From assembly GCF_000429945.1 (NCBI RefSeq), contig NZ_AUCV01000042.1, positions 1-54,775 of the forward strand: a stretch of 54,775 nucleotides of DNA, read 5' to 3'. A model generated the notes under the pieces. It was not told the origin of the DNA and searched no databases. It worked only from the letters and a program-made list of their open reading frames with translations. Source of the DNA: Desulfogranum japonicum DSM 18378. GTDB taxonomy: Bacteria; Desulfobacterota; Desulfobulbia; Desulfobulbales; Desulfobulbaceae. This document shows positions 34,801 through 45,787 of the stretch, in pieces; position 1 is the stretch's first letter; every line of letters begins with the position of its first letter. A program made the translations under genes and the position numbers.

Positions 34801-37459
34801 AACCTGGAGTTATCTTGGTGAAGATGATGCCACCAATGGTATTGATCAGGATGATAGAGTTAGTAACCTTATTCGCTTTATCAGGGGATATGAAGACGGC
34901 TTTAGTGGTGAAACCGAGATACGTAGTCGTCTGTTACCAGTGAATGGAACAAATGTAGTCTGGCGACTGGGTGATATAGTCCATTCCACACCAGTTACAG
35001 TGGGGGCTCCCGCGGAACAATTTGATCTTATTTATGGAGATGCCTCCTATGACGACTTTTACCTGAAACATATGGATAGAGAACAAATCATATACACAGG
35101 TGGCAACGATGGCATGCTTCATGCCTTTACACTCTGGCAATTTGATGAGGATAACTCAAAATTTGTAGCTCCAACAGCGGCGGCAAGCACCGAAGAAATC
35201 GGAACAGAACTCTGGGCCTATATTCCCAGGACCTTGTTGCCCCATCTGAAATGGCTTCCCAGGACAGATTATACCCACGTCTACTACGTTGATCTGAAAC
35301 CTAGAGTTGCAGATGTCAAAATATTTACCAGTCAGGCCAGTGACGGGGTACACATTAACGGTTGGGGAACAATCTTGATCGGAGGTTTACGAATGGGTGG
35401 CAAGGAAATTTCAGTCACCGATGATTTTGACTATGACACCAATACAGCAGATACCACTGAAACCTTTACACCTTCATATTTTGCCATTGATATTACTGAT
35501 CCTCGTAACCCCAAACTGCTTTGGGAAAGAGAATATGTAGGAATGGACTTTACTTGGTCAATTCCCAATGTCATCAAAGTTGGCAACAAATTTTTTGCTG
35601 TCCTTGGATCTGGCCCTGATGATTATGACGGTTCCAGCTCGAGTTCAGGCAAAGTATTCATCGTTGATCTTGCAACTGGTGCACCCTATACAGACGGCAC
35701 GAATGAGTGGCGTTTTGAGCTTCCTGAAATCCAGGCCTTTATGGGATCTGCCGTGAGTCTAGACTATGGACTCAACTTCAATGTTGACTCGGTATATATT
35801 GGTCAAAGTTACGACAGCAACACCAATGCCAACAAGACTCCTGACTGGAATGGAAGCATGTACCGAATCACAGTCCCCTGGTCCTGTCAAACATCCTGTA
35901 GCAGTGAACCTTATGGAACAGTGGAATCATTTGATACCAATGGAGACAGTATAGATGACTGTGAGTGCACCTACAATGACGATCCATCATTTTGGACTAT
36001 TCGCAAATTGTTTGATTCACCGGCACCCATTACAGCTCCAGGTTCACTGTCAATGGATTTTTCAAGAAATATATGGCTGTATTTTGGAACTGGCCGATAT
36101 TTGAGCCAAGATGATAAAACTGATGTTGAAGATAACTATTTTTATGGTCTCAAAGATCCTTTTTTCAATATGAAACACTCAGCATCGGGTCATGACAGCT
36201 CCTACAACTATGCTGCCGCTGTTGGGACTGATACCTACTATCTGGACCAAAGCAAAACTTTGACCATGGACGAAAACGATCTGCTGGATGCCGACCCATA
36301 TAGCGTTATTCATCCATGGGGCTATTACGAAGCCCCTGCTGGAGACTGTTCTGCTGTACCCTCCGGAGCGGTGGGAGATATTTACAATGATGGCTCCTGT
36401 ATTGCTGAGTATGACTGGCCTGAATCCTCCTGTACATCTGCAACTGCAGGAATCGATGATGCCACGGCCTGTGCAGGCGTAACAGACGGCACTCTTGGCC
36501 TGGTTAACAATGGCAGCTATCAGTGCTACTGTGCACCTTACCAGGAGCCCGTGTGGGGATGTATAGAAAAAGTTGCCAATGGCTGTGACGGAGTACAGGA
36601 AGGGGTTGTGGCAGACACAACCGATTACCAGTCCATGTACTGGCAGCAAACAGAGATTGTTACTGATGGCTGCGTCGGTGTTAGCTTTGGAGACATCGTT
36701 GATGATGGGAACTGTAAAGCTGAAGAGATTTCTCCGCCTTCCTGGTCTTATACAGAACGTGCTGCTGGAAATTGTACTGCAGCCGGAGTAACCGTTGGCA
36801 TGGAAGGAGATCTCCTTGAAGACGGAGGCTCATGTTATGCAGGCTATTGGGCGTGTACGGAAACTGTCACAGATGGCTGTCTTTCAATGGACTATACACT
36901 GACAACAGGATTCCTGGGCACATCAGGAGATGGCGACTATTTTGGTGACGGTTCCTGTATCTGTACATTTACTGAAGATCCAGTGGCCATGGTTACCTCC
37001 TCAACCAGTCTTGGTGCTTTAACTTTTTCTCAACAGGTTTCCAACGCAAGAACCTATGAAGGATGGCGGAGAACCTTACCTGATCCAGGCGAAAGGTCTG
37101 TTGAAAAGCCCGCTTTAATCGGTGGTATAACGCTGTTCACCTCATACGTGCCTAGCGACGACATCTGTGCCTTTGGTGGCAACAGTTACCTTTATGCGCT
37201 GTATTTTGAGACCGGCACCGCCTATGCTGAGCAAGTCTTCACAGGTGGAATAGGACTAAATATGGGCACGCCCCCTACTGTTAGAGATCGTGCTCCTTTA
37301 GGAGCAGGCCTCGCCAGTTCACCGGTTATTCATGTTGGCACCCAATCTAACAACGAGGCTAAGGTATTGATTGAAGAAAGTACAGGTGTTATTGGAAGTC
37401 TACCCATAGACCCTGCCTTCAACATCCGCAGTGGACTGCAATACTGGCAGCAAAAGTAA
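31865..37459 (+). CDS. pilY1: giant PilY1-like pilus tip protein
   Basis: PilY1 caps the pilus tip and has a VWA domain and a C-terminal beta-propeller. A signal peptide ends near residue 28. The VWA metal site DNSGSM is at 55-60. A lectin-like block of about 200 residues (VGVRFQDIEIPQGAIITAAW to SYDGSSSKAPTLHITYK) is inserted right after it; the VWA fold resumes with VILLTDGAST near 588. The PilY1 propeller includes LWAYIPRTLLPHLKWL (about 1117) and WGTILIGGLRMGGKE. Cys-rich modules lie at about 830-912 and 1490-1700. Calcium-type loops such as DYDGDGDNTG are present. At 1864 residues it is far longer than usual (about 1000-1200). Confidence 0.92.
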   Translation: MMKTISLYNLIGMTVLAGVFISGPATAAEPNLADYTAYPVFTVNPVKPNILIMLDNSGSMNLNAYGSPKSNGGVVTDQPYIGTPYPAELTYRVATSTDDAEEYASGVTNTNNGSADLDLGGFSTNSPNTVGVRFQDIEIPQGAIITAAWLEFTVQRVPSGGAGAVGTEYADISLEIVGEDTDNAETFADSAYNISSSTDRPETSSTVTWNDTTSPTTQPWSPINDVKKTPSIVSIVQEIIDRSGWESGNAMAFKIRHDSAGQTGKRDAYSYDGSSSKAPTLHITYKMSEQEQLYYGYFNPDWFYTYSSNKYNHKYKKVDYDFTNSCWNVIYPSDLSNPGDESGWNSTCLNNAAIVSNNLWDGNWMNWATMRRIDVARKVIMGGLASSRQGNGNQVNYAEDPAQSSRYFNRYFNSSVGSAVTPYSTGNNTVMYGIDDGYIKVDTDNDGSPYDNNGHQRFSLSIDKQVNYDTDDFDDDQNLAGVMQKFWDKAYWGNEFFYYGTGTNREGGFIASSIGSNLQSLITDLQNTGADTYTPLSEAYYVAMQYFKQEDPLSSLGFHGSAIGAINNTNDPYYQDSQFVECAKSFVILLTDGASTKDGKLPSYLKDYDGDGDNTGCVESSGSNCDYSDGGTDFLDDVALYARTNDLRSDLDGDQNLILYTVYAFGTDVNAEQLLKDAARNGGFEDLNSNGVPDGDYGDAAVDRKEWDNNGDGDPDTYFEAQDGYKLEDQLIAAINDILERASSGTAVSVLATSSEGEGTLSQAYFRPTVNTTDDQISWVGYLQSLWVDTLGNIREDTNGNLTLDPGEDLIVQYHSAADGNTVIRRYAVDKIVCSSTDSSVDDAIACSGVLGTSTGYFNSNACYCEEDNYPEIEITCSSTDPLIDVSIACAGVAGDENGTFNGGDCLCDDGAIDEIAMDEITPIMEVGSILANLTDPDTERTIFTTLAGDGSESFYGGIEFSQSNASLLKPYFGVKDSTTWSYLGEDDATNGIDQDDRVSNLIRFIRGYEDGFSGETEIRSRLLPVNGTNVVWRLGDIVHSTPVTVGAPAEQFDLIYGDASYDDFYLKHMDREQIIYTGGNDGMLHAFTLWQFDEDNSKFVAPTAAASTEEIGTELWAYIPRTLLPHLKWLPRTDYTHVYYVDLKPRVADVKIFTSQASDGVHINGWGTILIGGLRMGGKEISVTDDFDYDTNTADTTETFTPSYFAIDITDPRNPKLLWEREYVGMDFTWSIPNVIKVGNKFFAVLGSGPDDYDGSSSSSGKVFIVDLATGAPYTDGTNEWRFELPEIQAFMGSAVSLDYGLNFNVDSVYIGQSYDSNTNANKTPDWNGSMYRITVPWSCQTSCSSEPYGTVESFDTNGDSIDDCECTYNDDPSFWTIRKLFDSPAPITAPGSLSMDFSRNIWLYFGTGRYLSQDDKTDVEDNYFYGLKDPFFNMKHSASGHDSSYNYAAAVGTDTYYLDQSKTLTMDENDLLDADPYSVIHPWGYYEAPAGDCSAVPSGAVGDIYNDGSCIAEYDWPESSCTSATAGIDDATACAGVTDGTLGLVNNGSYQCYCAPYQEPVWGCIEKVANGCDGVQEGVVADTTDYQSMYWQQTEIVTDGCVGVSFGDIVDDGNCKAEEISPPSWSYTERAAGNCTAAGVTVGMEGDLLEDGGSCYAGYWACTETVTDGCLSMDYTLTTGFLGTSGDGDYFGDGSCICTFTEDPVAMVTSSTSLGALTFSQQVSNARTYEGWRRTLPDPGERSVEKPALIGGITLFTSYVPSDDICAFGGNSYLYALYFETGTAYAEQVFTGGIGLNMGTPPTVRDRAPLGAGLASSPVIHVGTQSNNEAKVLIEESTGVIGSLPIDPAFNIRSGLQYWQQK

Positions 37460-37484
37460 TCCGTACAACCTTGGAGATGCAAAA

Positions 37485-37904
37485 ATGAGACTTTTCCATA
37501 CATTCGCTCTACTTGTTGTGATGGTCAGTCTGCTGAGTTGGGTAACACCGGCTCTGGCAGAGGACAGTGATTATCCCACTCATGTCATGACAGTGACGGT
37601 CAGCGACAAATACGAGGAAAGTAATAACGCAGAAGGCGTTGATTCGGCTGAGGAAGGGGACGGTGCCTCGTCTTCAGGTATGCAATATGTTATTGCAGAA
37701 CAAACACGTTATGAACTTCTGGAGACTACAACGTATGTGAACAAACAGGGGGTGGAAATCACTCCCGACACCTTGCCTGTACCCTGTAAGGCACGGATAA
37801 GTTTTCAGATACTCAGCAATGGCACTCGAAACCTGCTGAGCCTGAAAGTACTACGGAAACTATCAGGTGCAACAACCAACTGGTCGGAACTGCCCATCGA
37901 GTAA
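37485..37904 (+). CDS. small exported protein after pilY1, unknown
   Basis: The ATG at 37485, with TTGGAG nine bases upstream, gives 139 residues. A signal peptide (LFHTFALLVVMVSLLSWVTPALA) is clear. The mature part is acidic at first (EESNNAEGVDSAEEGDG) and ends with a predicted beta-rich segment (PCKARISFQILSNGTRNLLS). No family is recognised. It starts 25 bp after pilY1 and before the operon terminator, so a role in PilY1 folding or secretion is plausible by position. Confidence 0.7.
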   Translation: MRLFHTFALLVVMVSLLSWVTPALAEDSDYPTHVMTVTVSDKYEESNNAEGVDSAEEGDGASSSGMQYVIAEQTRYELLETTTYVNKQGVEITPDTLPVPCKARISFQILSNGTRNLLSLKVLRKLSGATTNWSELPIE

Positions 37905-37938
37905 TCGAATCCGCGAGCAGCATCACCTAGAATAATAA

Positions 37939-37976
37939 TCAGATGGCCGGAAGAAGCCCGGCCATCTGATTTTTTT
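37939..37976 (+). terminator. intrinsic terminator of the minor pilin operon
   Basis: A 12-bp perfect stem TCAGATGGCCGG / CCGGCCATCTGA with a seven-base loop is followed by seven T. It lies between pilin-operon genes and the convergent gap2 and would stop transcription from the left. Confidence 0.93.
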
Positions 37977-37980
37977 GTTT

Positions 37981-39107
<1,127 letters not shown>

Positions 39108-40538
39108 CTATTTACGTTTTAAATCTATGAGTTCCATCCTGTCGTTTCGATCAGGATACTTTGAAGACGGCCCTTCGGTCAGGATAACCCAGTTACCGTT
39201 GAACCCGTACTCTTTGAGTTTTGCTTCAATCCACTTACGCCAGTTGGTGGGATGATCCGGTTCATGGACAGGGATAACACCGTAGGAGAACACCATATCC
39301 TTGTAACTTTTTTCTTTTGAACTGACTCCCACTACCCACACGGGCAAGTGATACCTGGCAATATTCCTTGCTGTGGCGCCACTGCGCGTGGGAACAAATA
39401 CAGCCGCAGGTGAAAGTCGATACACAGACGCCTCCACACTGGACGCAATGATATCCAATGAACATATTGTCGGGCTAGTGATAGTGGCGGTGTCGGATTT
39501 TTTCGTGCTCCGTAAATTTTCGGCCTCCACAGCTATATCGCTTAAGGTGGTGACAGAGACCACCGGATGCTTGCCCACCGCCGATTCACCAGATAACATC
39601 ACGCAGTCTGTTCCATCCAGAATAGCATTTGCCACATCCGTAGCCTCAGCCCTGGTGGGGATGACATTATGGATCATGGATTCCAGCATATGAGTCGCGG
39701 TAATAACTGGTTTACCCATCAAATTGGCTTTTTGCACGATCATTTTTTGCACAATGGGTATCCTGGCAATGGGTATCTCTACACCTAGATCCCCCCTTGC
39801 CACCATAATACCATCAGCCTGCTTCAGGATGTCATCCAGATTTTTGATGGCCTGGGATCGTTCAATTTTTGCTATAATAAAGGGGTCGTAACCAAGACAA
39901 GTTGCCACCTGTCTGAGTTGAGCAATATCCTCCCCTTTTTCAACAAAGGAAAGGCTCAAGGCATCCACTCCATTTTTAAGGGCAAAGGCAGCAATTTCTT
40001 TATCTTTGTCAGTCAGGATATCAATCCCCAGGTCAACGTCCGGTACATTCAATCCTTTTCTTGAACGTAAGGGCCCACCGACAACAACCAGACAATGAAT
40101 ATCCCTGTCCTTGATTGCCTTAACTTTCAGCTGAATAAAACCGTCATTGAGAAAAATATAACTTCCAGCCTGAACAACTTCATGCAAATTCGGTAAATTG
40201 ACTGAAATCTTCTCCGTGGTCCCGATAACAGTTTTTGTTGTCAGAATCAGATCCTGATTGGTTAGCAGTTCGATTTCCTCTTCGGCCAGATCGCCAATAC
40301 GAATCTTTGGGCCAGGTAAATCCGCCATGATGGCAACCGGCTTACCCAATCTGGTTGCAACGGTTTTTATCTGTTCGATGTCTTTTTTATGTTGCTCAAA
40401 CTCTCCATGCGAAAAATTCAGCCTGGCTATGTTCATGCCGGCTGTTAATAACTTTTCAAGTATTTCCGGTGACCTTGAGGCAGGACCTATGGTGCATACA
40501 ATTTTAGTTTTATTTGGTGCTGGCATGGTATGTTTCAC
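39108..40538 (-). CDS. pyk: pyruvate kinase
   Basis: It transfers phosphate from phosphoenolpyruvate to ADP. The 476-residue product has the N-terminal KIVCTIGPASRSPE, ARLNFSHG, DLPGPKIRIG and the catalytic loop MVARGDLGVEIP, followed by ITATHMLESMI and VMLSGESAVGKHPV. The C-terminal allosteric domain contains FVPTRSGATARNIARY. The extreme C-terminus (NWVILTEGPSSKYPDRNDRM) resembles pyruvate kinases with a modified effector site. It is followed 122 bp later by gap2. Start ATG 40538 or four codons later. Confidence 0.95.
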   Translation of the reverse strand: MKHTMPAPNKTKIVCTIGPASRSPEILEKLLTAGMNIARLNFSHGEFEQHKKDIEQIKTVATRLGKPVAIMADLPGPKIRIGDLAEEEIELLTNQDLILTTKTVIGTTEKISVNLPNLHEVVQAGSYIFLNDGFIQLKVKAIKDRDIHCLVVVGGPLRSRKGLNVPDVDLGIDILTDKDKEIAAFALKNGVDALSLSFVEKGEDIAQLRQVATCLGYDPFIIAKIERSQAIKNLDDILKQADGIMVARGDLGVEIPIARIPIVQKMIVQKANLMGKPVITATHMLESMIHNVIPTRAEATDVANAILDGTDCVMLSGESAVGKHPVVSVTTLSDIAVEAENLRSTKKSDTATITSPTICSLDIIASSVEASVYRLSPAAVFVPTRSGATARNIARYHLPVWVVGVSSKEKSYKDMVFSYGVIPVHEPDHPTNWRKWIEAKLKEYGFNGNWVILTEGPSSKYPDRNDRMELIDLKRK

Positions 40539-40978
40539 GTAATGATGTTAGTCAAAAAGAAAATCCGTTCTTATAAAGTATATGATAATACCGAAAAATT
40601 ACGAAGCTATTTGGAAATGGCTAATAAATACAAAGAAGGGCGACAGCGGTAGGGGGTAAACAGGGGCCGAACTCTTTTGCACGTATCACCTTTCCGACCG
40701 GTGCCCTTCCAGTCGAAAAAGTGATCAATATGATTGCTTACTGCACACAGCGTCTATTTCCAGAAGTGTTGATGCAATCCGGAAAGGGTAGTTACTGTAT
40801 TCCCTTTCAGATTCATCAGCCAACTGCAAAAAATTACGACCTGCAAGTAAGCATGCACTCAAATGTCAAAGGAGACATGAATTACTCCGGATTTCTCACG
40901 AACGATTGTTTATATACCGGCCTGATATCGGAATATTAAACCGTACAAAGTCGTGAGAAATCCGGCTTAAAAAAATGA
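40539..40978. other. intergenic region between glpK end and pyk start
   Basis: This 440-bp stretch holds the pyk promoter region (no clear hexamers found) and an inverted repeat at 40887-40965. An open frame on the plus strand at 40721-40939 (72 codons) lacks a ribosome-binding site and family features and is probably chance. Confidence 0.35.
40887..40965 (-). repeat. long-loop inverted repeat after glpK
   Basis: CCGGATTTCTCACGA (40887-40901) and its exact complement TCGTGAGAAATCCGG (40951-40965) are separated by 49 bases. They lie 14 bp beyond the glpK stop codon and could cap or end its transcript. No T-tract follows. A remnant of a small mobile element is an alternative. Confidence 0.55.
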
Positions 40979-42505
<1,527 letters not shown>

Positions 42506-42554
42506 TCATCTTCCAGTTTATATACATGAATGTATGGTAGGAACTTCCAGACCA

Positions 42555-43262
42555 TCAGCCAACCATTAGCTTATACATCCAGGCACCAGTTACACCGCCA
42601 CACAGGGGAGCGATAACAGGAACCCATGCATAATGCCAACCACTCACGCCTTTTCCGGGAATAGGCAGCAACATGTGAGCGATACGAGGGCCCAGATCAC
42701 GGGCAGGATTAATGGCATATCCTGTTGGTCCCCCCAGTGAGAGACCGATGGCTACAATGAAAAAACCAACGACGAGCGGGTTCAGCCCCTGACTGAATTC
42801 GTTTGCACCGATTCCAAGTAGAATAAAGAGGAGACAAGCTGTACCAATGAACTCACAAACAAAATTTGAAAAAGTGCAGGGAATTGCAGGACCGGTTGAG
42901 AAAACCGCCAGCTTCAATCCAGGATCCTGGGTTGGAGCCCAGTGGCAGTGATAGACAAAGTATACCAGGCAGCCGCCAATAAAACCACCCGCCATCTGGG
43001 CAGCTATGTACCCGGGCACCTCAGCCCAGGGAAAAGCACCTATGGAGGCCAGTCCTAGTGTTACGGCAGGGTTGATATGTGCTCCTGAATATTTACCAGC
43101 AACATAAATAGCAAAGGTTACCGCAAAACCCCAGCCCATGGTTATTACGATCCAACCGCCGTTCTGCCCTTTGGATTTCTCGAGCACAACATTTGCGACT
43201 ACGCCGCAGCCAAACAGTGTCAAGATCATTGTGCCGATCAATTCACTTAAATACACATTCAT
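42555..43262 (-). CDS. glpF: glycerol uptake facilitator (aquaglyceroporin)
   Basis: GlpF is a six-helix inner-membrane channel that lets glycerol in by diffusion. The 235-residue product has the two half-helix motifs, HINPAVTLG (first NPA) and YAINPARDLGPRI (second), the latter with the Asp typical of glycerol-conducting members. The ATG at 43262 has AGGAG six bases upstream; the TTG two codons earlier is not needed. It lies between glpD and glpK. Confidence 0.95.
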   Translation of the reverse strand: MNVYLSELIGTMILTLFGCGVVANVVLEKSKGQNGGWIVITMGWGFAVTFAIYVAGKYSGAHINPAVTLGLASIGAFPWAEVPGYIAAQMAGGFIGGCLVYFVYHCHWAPTQDPGLKLAVFSTGPAIPCTFSNFVCEFIGTACLLFILLGIGANEFSQGLNPLVVGFFIVAIGLSLGGPTGYAINPARDLGPRIAHMLLPIPGKGVSGWHYAWVPVIAPLCGGVTGAWMYKLMVG

Positions 43263-43381
43263 AGCCAACTCCTACCAAAAAAAGTGATTGTAAAAAAAAG
43301 CTCGATCCCTCCTGAATCGAACTGCTACCCAGAAAAGGATTTACTCAAAAGTGACAATTTCGGTAAATCCCTCAAGTACAA

Positions 43382-44947
43382 CTAATTGACAATATAGTTT
43401 TCAGCGAGCTTGGTGAATTGCTCCACCTGTTCCTTAACCCATGTATCGTCCTTACCAAGTTCTTTCGCCATGATCTCAGCCGTTTTCGGGGCTGCCTCAA
43501 CAGCAGCTTTCGCGTTGAGAATAAGGGCACGGGTACGCCTGGAAAGTGTATCTGCAACTGTCAAAGCCCATTCATTTCTTGCAGCCCATACCACTTCAAG
43601 CCAGGAATACGGCAGGTCGGGGTGCATAGTTTCATCAAGTTGAGGGTATTCTACTGCAAGGTTCTTGATATCAGCTGCATCACTGCCGTACACATGCATA
43701 TGATTCTTGTGATCAAAATCGTCGGTGTAACCATGGAGCTTAACGTCTTTGGTTGGAGATGGACGAAATGTATGTCCTCCCATCTTAATGGCGTTGTCAA
43801 TACAGTCTTCAGCCATATGCCTGTAAGTGGTCCACTTGCCACCAGCTATGGTGAGCAGGTTGTTGTCAGAAATCGTAAGATAGTGATCCCTTGCCAGATT
43901 CTTGGTTTTACCGTCGGATTTATCTGCTGCTACGAGCGGCCTGATACCGGTAAATACACTCAAAACATCTGCCCTGGTAAGAGGTGTTTCGAGATACCTG
44001 GCAGAATGATCCACCAGGAAGTCGATTTCCTCTTCCATTGGCTTGGGCTCCATGCAAACACTATCAATTGGAGTATCTGTGGTCCCGACAACCACTTTAT
44101 CATGCCAGGGAACAAAAAAGATAACGCGGCCATCATCGGTTTTGGGTACCATAATGCCGGTTTTTCCACCGAGGAATTTTTTGTCGATCACGATATGAAC
44201 GCCCTGGCTTGGTGCAATGAGTTTCTTATGGTTCTCATTGTCCATATTCATAATATCGTCTGTGAAAATACCGGTGGCATTAATGACCGATTTGGCCTTC
44301 AAGTCGTATGATGCCCCTGTCTGTTGATCAGTTACGCTCACACCAGTTATTTTTCCTGCCTGATCCTTAAGCAGCGTCGTCACTTTTGCATGGTTGATCG
44401 GATAACCGCCATGGTCGGCCATTGTACGGGCCAGGGTAATGGCAAGGCGGGCATCGTCGAATTGACCATCATGGTATGTCACGCCGCCTTTTAAATTTTT
44501 TCTGAGTACTCCAGGAACTTCCTTGATGACTGTTTTTTGGGAAAGAATCTGAGATTTGCCGAAACTGTATTTCCTGGCAAGCATGTCATAGGCTTTAAGC
44601 CCTATGCCATAGTAGGGGAGTCCCCACCACTTATAATCAGGAACTACAAATTTTTGATTATAACACATGTGCGGGGCATTCTTAAGCAGCACACCACGCT
44701 CATACAGTGCTTCCATCACCAGACTGATATTTCCCTGCTGAAGATAGCGCACCCCACCGTGCACCATCTTAGTACTACGGCTTGATGTTGCTTCGGCAAA
44801 ATCACCCTGCTCAAGAACAAGGACCGAATACCCCCTGGCAGCAGCATCAAGACCGGAGCCAAGACCAGTTGCACCACCACCGATGATGATAAAATCCCAT
44901 ATTTTTGAGCTGTCTTCCAGTTGAGAGATACACGCTGATCGTTTCAT
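43382..44947 (-). CDS. glpD: FAD-dependent glycerol-3-phosphate dehydrogenase
   Basis: It oxidises glycerol-3-phosphate to dihydroxyacetone phosphate and passes electrons to the respiratory chain. The 521 residues start with an FAD-binding Rossmann motif, DFIIIGGGATGLGSGLDAAA, then EQGDFAEATSSRSTKMVHGG and RYLQQGN. A GlpD C-terminal domain (PYSWLEVVWAARNEWALTVA and DTLSRRTRA) follows. It is the first gene of the glp operon, with GGGAGAAG before the ATG, and faces glpR. No glpB/glpC partners are present, which supports the aerobic-type GlpD form. Confidence 0.95.
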   Translation of the reverse strand: MKRSACISQLEDSSKIWDFIIIGGGATGLGSGLDAAARGYSVLVLEQGDFAEATSSRSTKMVHGGVRYLQQGNISLVMEALYERGVLLKNAPHMCYNQKFVVPDYKWWGLPYYGIGLKAYDMLARKYSFGKSQILSQKTVIKEVPGVLRKNLKGGVTYHDGQFDDARLAITLARTMADHGGYPINHAKVTTLLKDQAGKITGVSVTDQQTGASYDLKAKSVINATGIFTDDIMNMDNENHKKLIAPSQGVHIVIDKKFLGGKTGIMVPKTDDGRVIFFVPWHDKVVVGTTDTPIDSVCMEPKPMEEEIDFLVDHSARYLETPLTRADVLSVFTGIRPLVAADKSDGKTKNLARDHYLTISDNNLLTIAGGKWTTYRHMAEDCIDNAIKMGGHTFRPSPTKDVKLHGYTDDFDHKNHMHVYGSDAADIKNLAVEYPQLDETMHPDLPYSWLEVVWAARNEWALTVADTLSRRTRALILNAKAAVEAAPKTAEIMAKELGKDDTWVKEQVEQFTKLAENYIVN

Positions 44948-45146
44948 TTACTTCTCCCTCATTTATCTCGGCAAGGGTACAGCCGAAGGTCTAAATGAAT
45001 TGGTAAATCTGGTCGAGATTGAAAACAAGATGAACACATCAACAACAAATTTTGTTACATCAAGGTTAGTTTTAGATGAAAACGAACACAATATTTTCAC
45101 TTATGAAAATACAAATGCCACACGAGCGCCAAGTTTGCAAGAGAAA

Positions 45147-45166
45147 ATATTCGTTTTTAACCATAT
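45147..45166. promoter_or_regulatory. GlpR-like operator, weak
   Basis: ATATTCGTTTTTAACCATAT matches the left half of the E. coli GlpR consensus (ATGTTCG) well and the right half only loosely. It lies 200 bp upstream of glpD. Confidence 0.3.
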
Positions 45167-45620
45167 AATGAACAAATAAGAAAAACTGATTAAGACAAAG
45201 AAAAGACTGCAGTTTAAATGATACCACCACAACTTAAGGAAAATAATACATTTTTCGCACTGCAAAAGAACAACAAACGCAGCAAAAAATCATGATAAAA
45301 CCCAAAAAAATCAAACCTTTGAGCGGAAACTCTCTGTTTTTTCCCATGCTATTTGTTTTTTCCTGTTCAATATAATCCAGCATTACTCAAGATAGCACTT
45401 CGCCTTATAAAAGATTAAAAATAGGATCGCAGAACCTCGTTAAAACGCACCCCGCCTCAGCAACACAAATTCTAGCCATAATAAATATCCGCACAAAAAC
45501 AAGCACAAAAGATAACCATATATGCAAAGGCAATAATTTTTCATCGCACATCTTGCACTGCGCATTTATGCCAGACAACCTGTATGATAGAGCGAAAAGC
45601 ATGGTCACCAGACAAAACCA

Positions 45621-45638
45621 ATGTTCGAAAACGAAAAT
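45621..45638. promoter_or_regulatory. GlpR-like operator near glpR
   Basis: ATGTTCGAAAACGAAAAT closely follows the E. coli GlpR consensus ATGTTCG-WTAW-CGAACAT, with the outer right half changed. It lies about 160 bp before the glpR start. Autorepression is typical of DeoR-type regulators. Confidence 0.5.
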
Positions 45639-45650
45639 TTATTGCACGAT

Positions 45651-45666
45651 TAAACGAACTCGTTTA
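45651..45666. promoter_or_regulatory. perfect palindrome TAAACGA-N2-TCGTTTA
   Basis: Seven-base perfect arms around AC. It lies 12 bases from the better GlpR-like site and shares the ACGAAC/TCGTT core, so tandem operator binding is plausible. Confidence 0.45.
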
Positions 45667-45787
45667 CTGTACATGTATTGCCGCCTCAAACACTGTTGAA
45701 GATATCGAAATAACGACTAAATAACATTCTAGTGAGTACTCTCGACAGGTTTTCAGAAATGAACATCAGAAACTTTTTTTAACCACT

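Larger units (their letters stand above)
44948..45787. other. 840-bp glpD-glpR regulatory spacer
   Basis: The gap between the divergent glpD and glpR genes is AT-rich. It has at least three sequences related to GlpR operators (45147-45166, 45621-45638 and 45651-45666), and AACGAACA at 45081-45088. I find no gene: a 67-codon frame on the minus strand (45405-45608) has no ribosome-binding site or family features. The exact promoters are not evident. The length is unusual for a simple divergent promoter. Confidence 0.45.

Noticed and set aside
36179-36649. Minus-strand 156-codon frame, Cys-rich
   Set aside because: Antisense to the Cys-rich part of pilY1; the Cys content is a by-product of that sequence.
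40721-40939. Plus-strand 72-codon frame between glpK and pyk
   Set aside because: No ribosome-binding site, no family features, and it overlaps the inverted repeat.
43418-44311. Plus-strand 297-codon frame
   Set aside because: Antisense to glpD, which is certain from its FAD and C-terminal motifs.
45405-45608. Minus-strand 67-codon frame in the glp spacer
   Set aside because: No start signal or family pattern; spacer sequence is regulatory in character.
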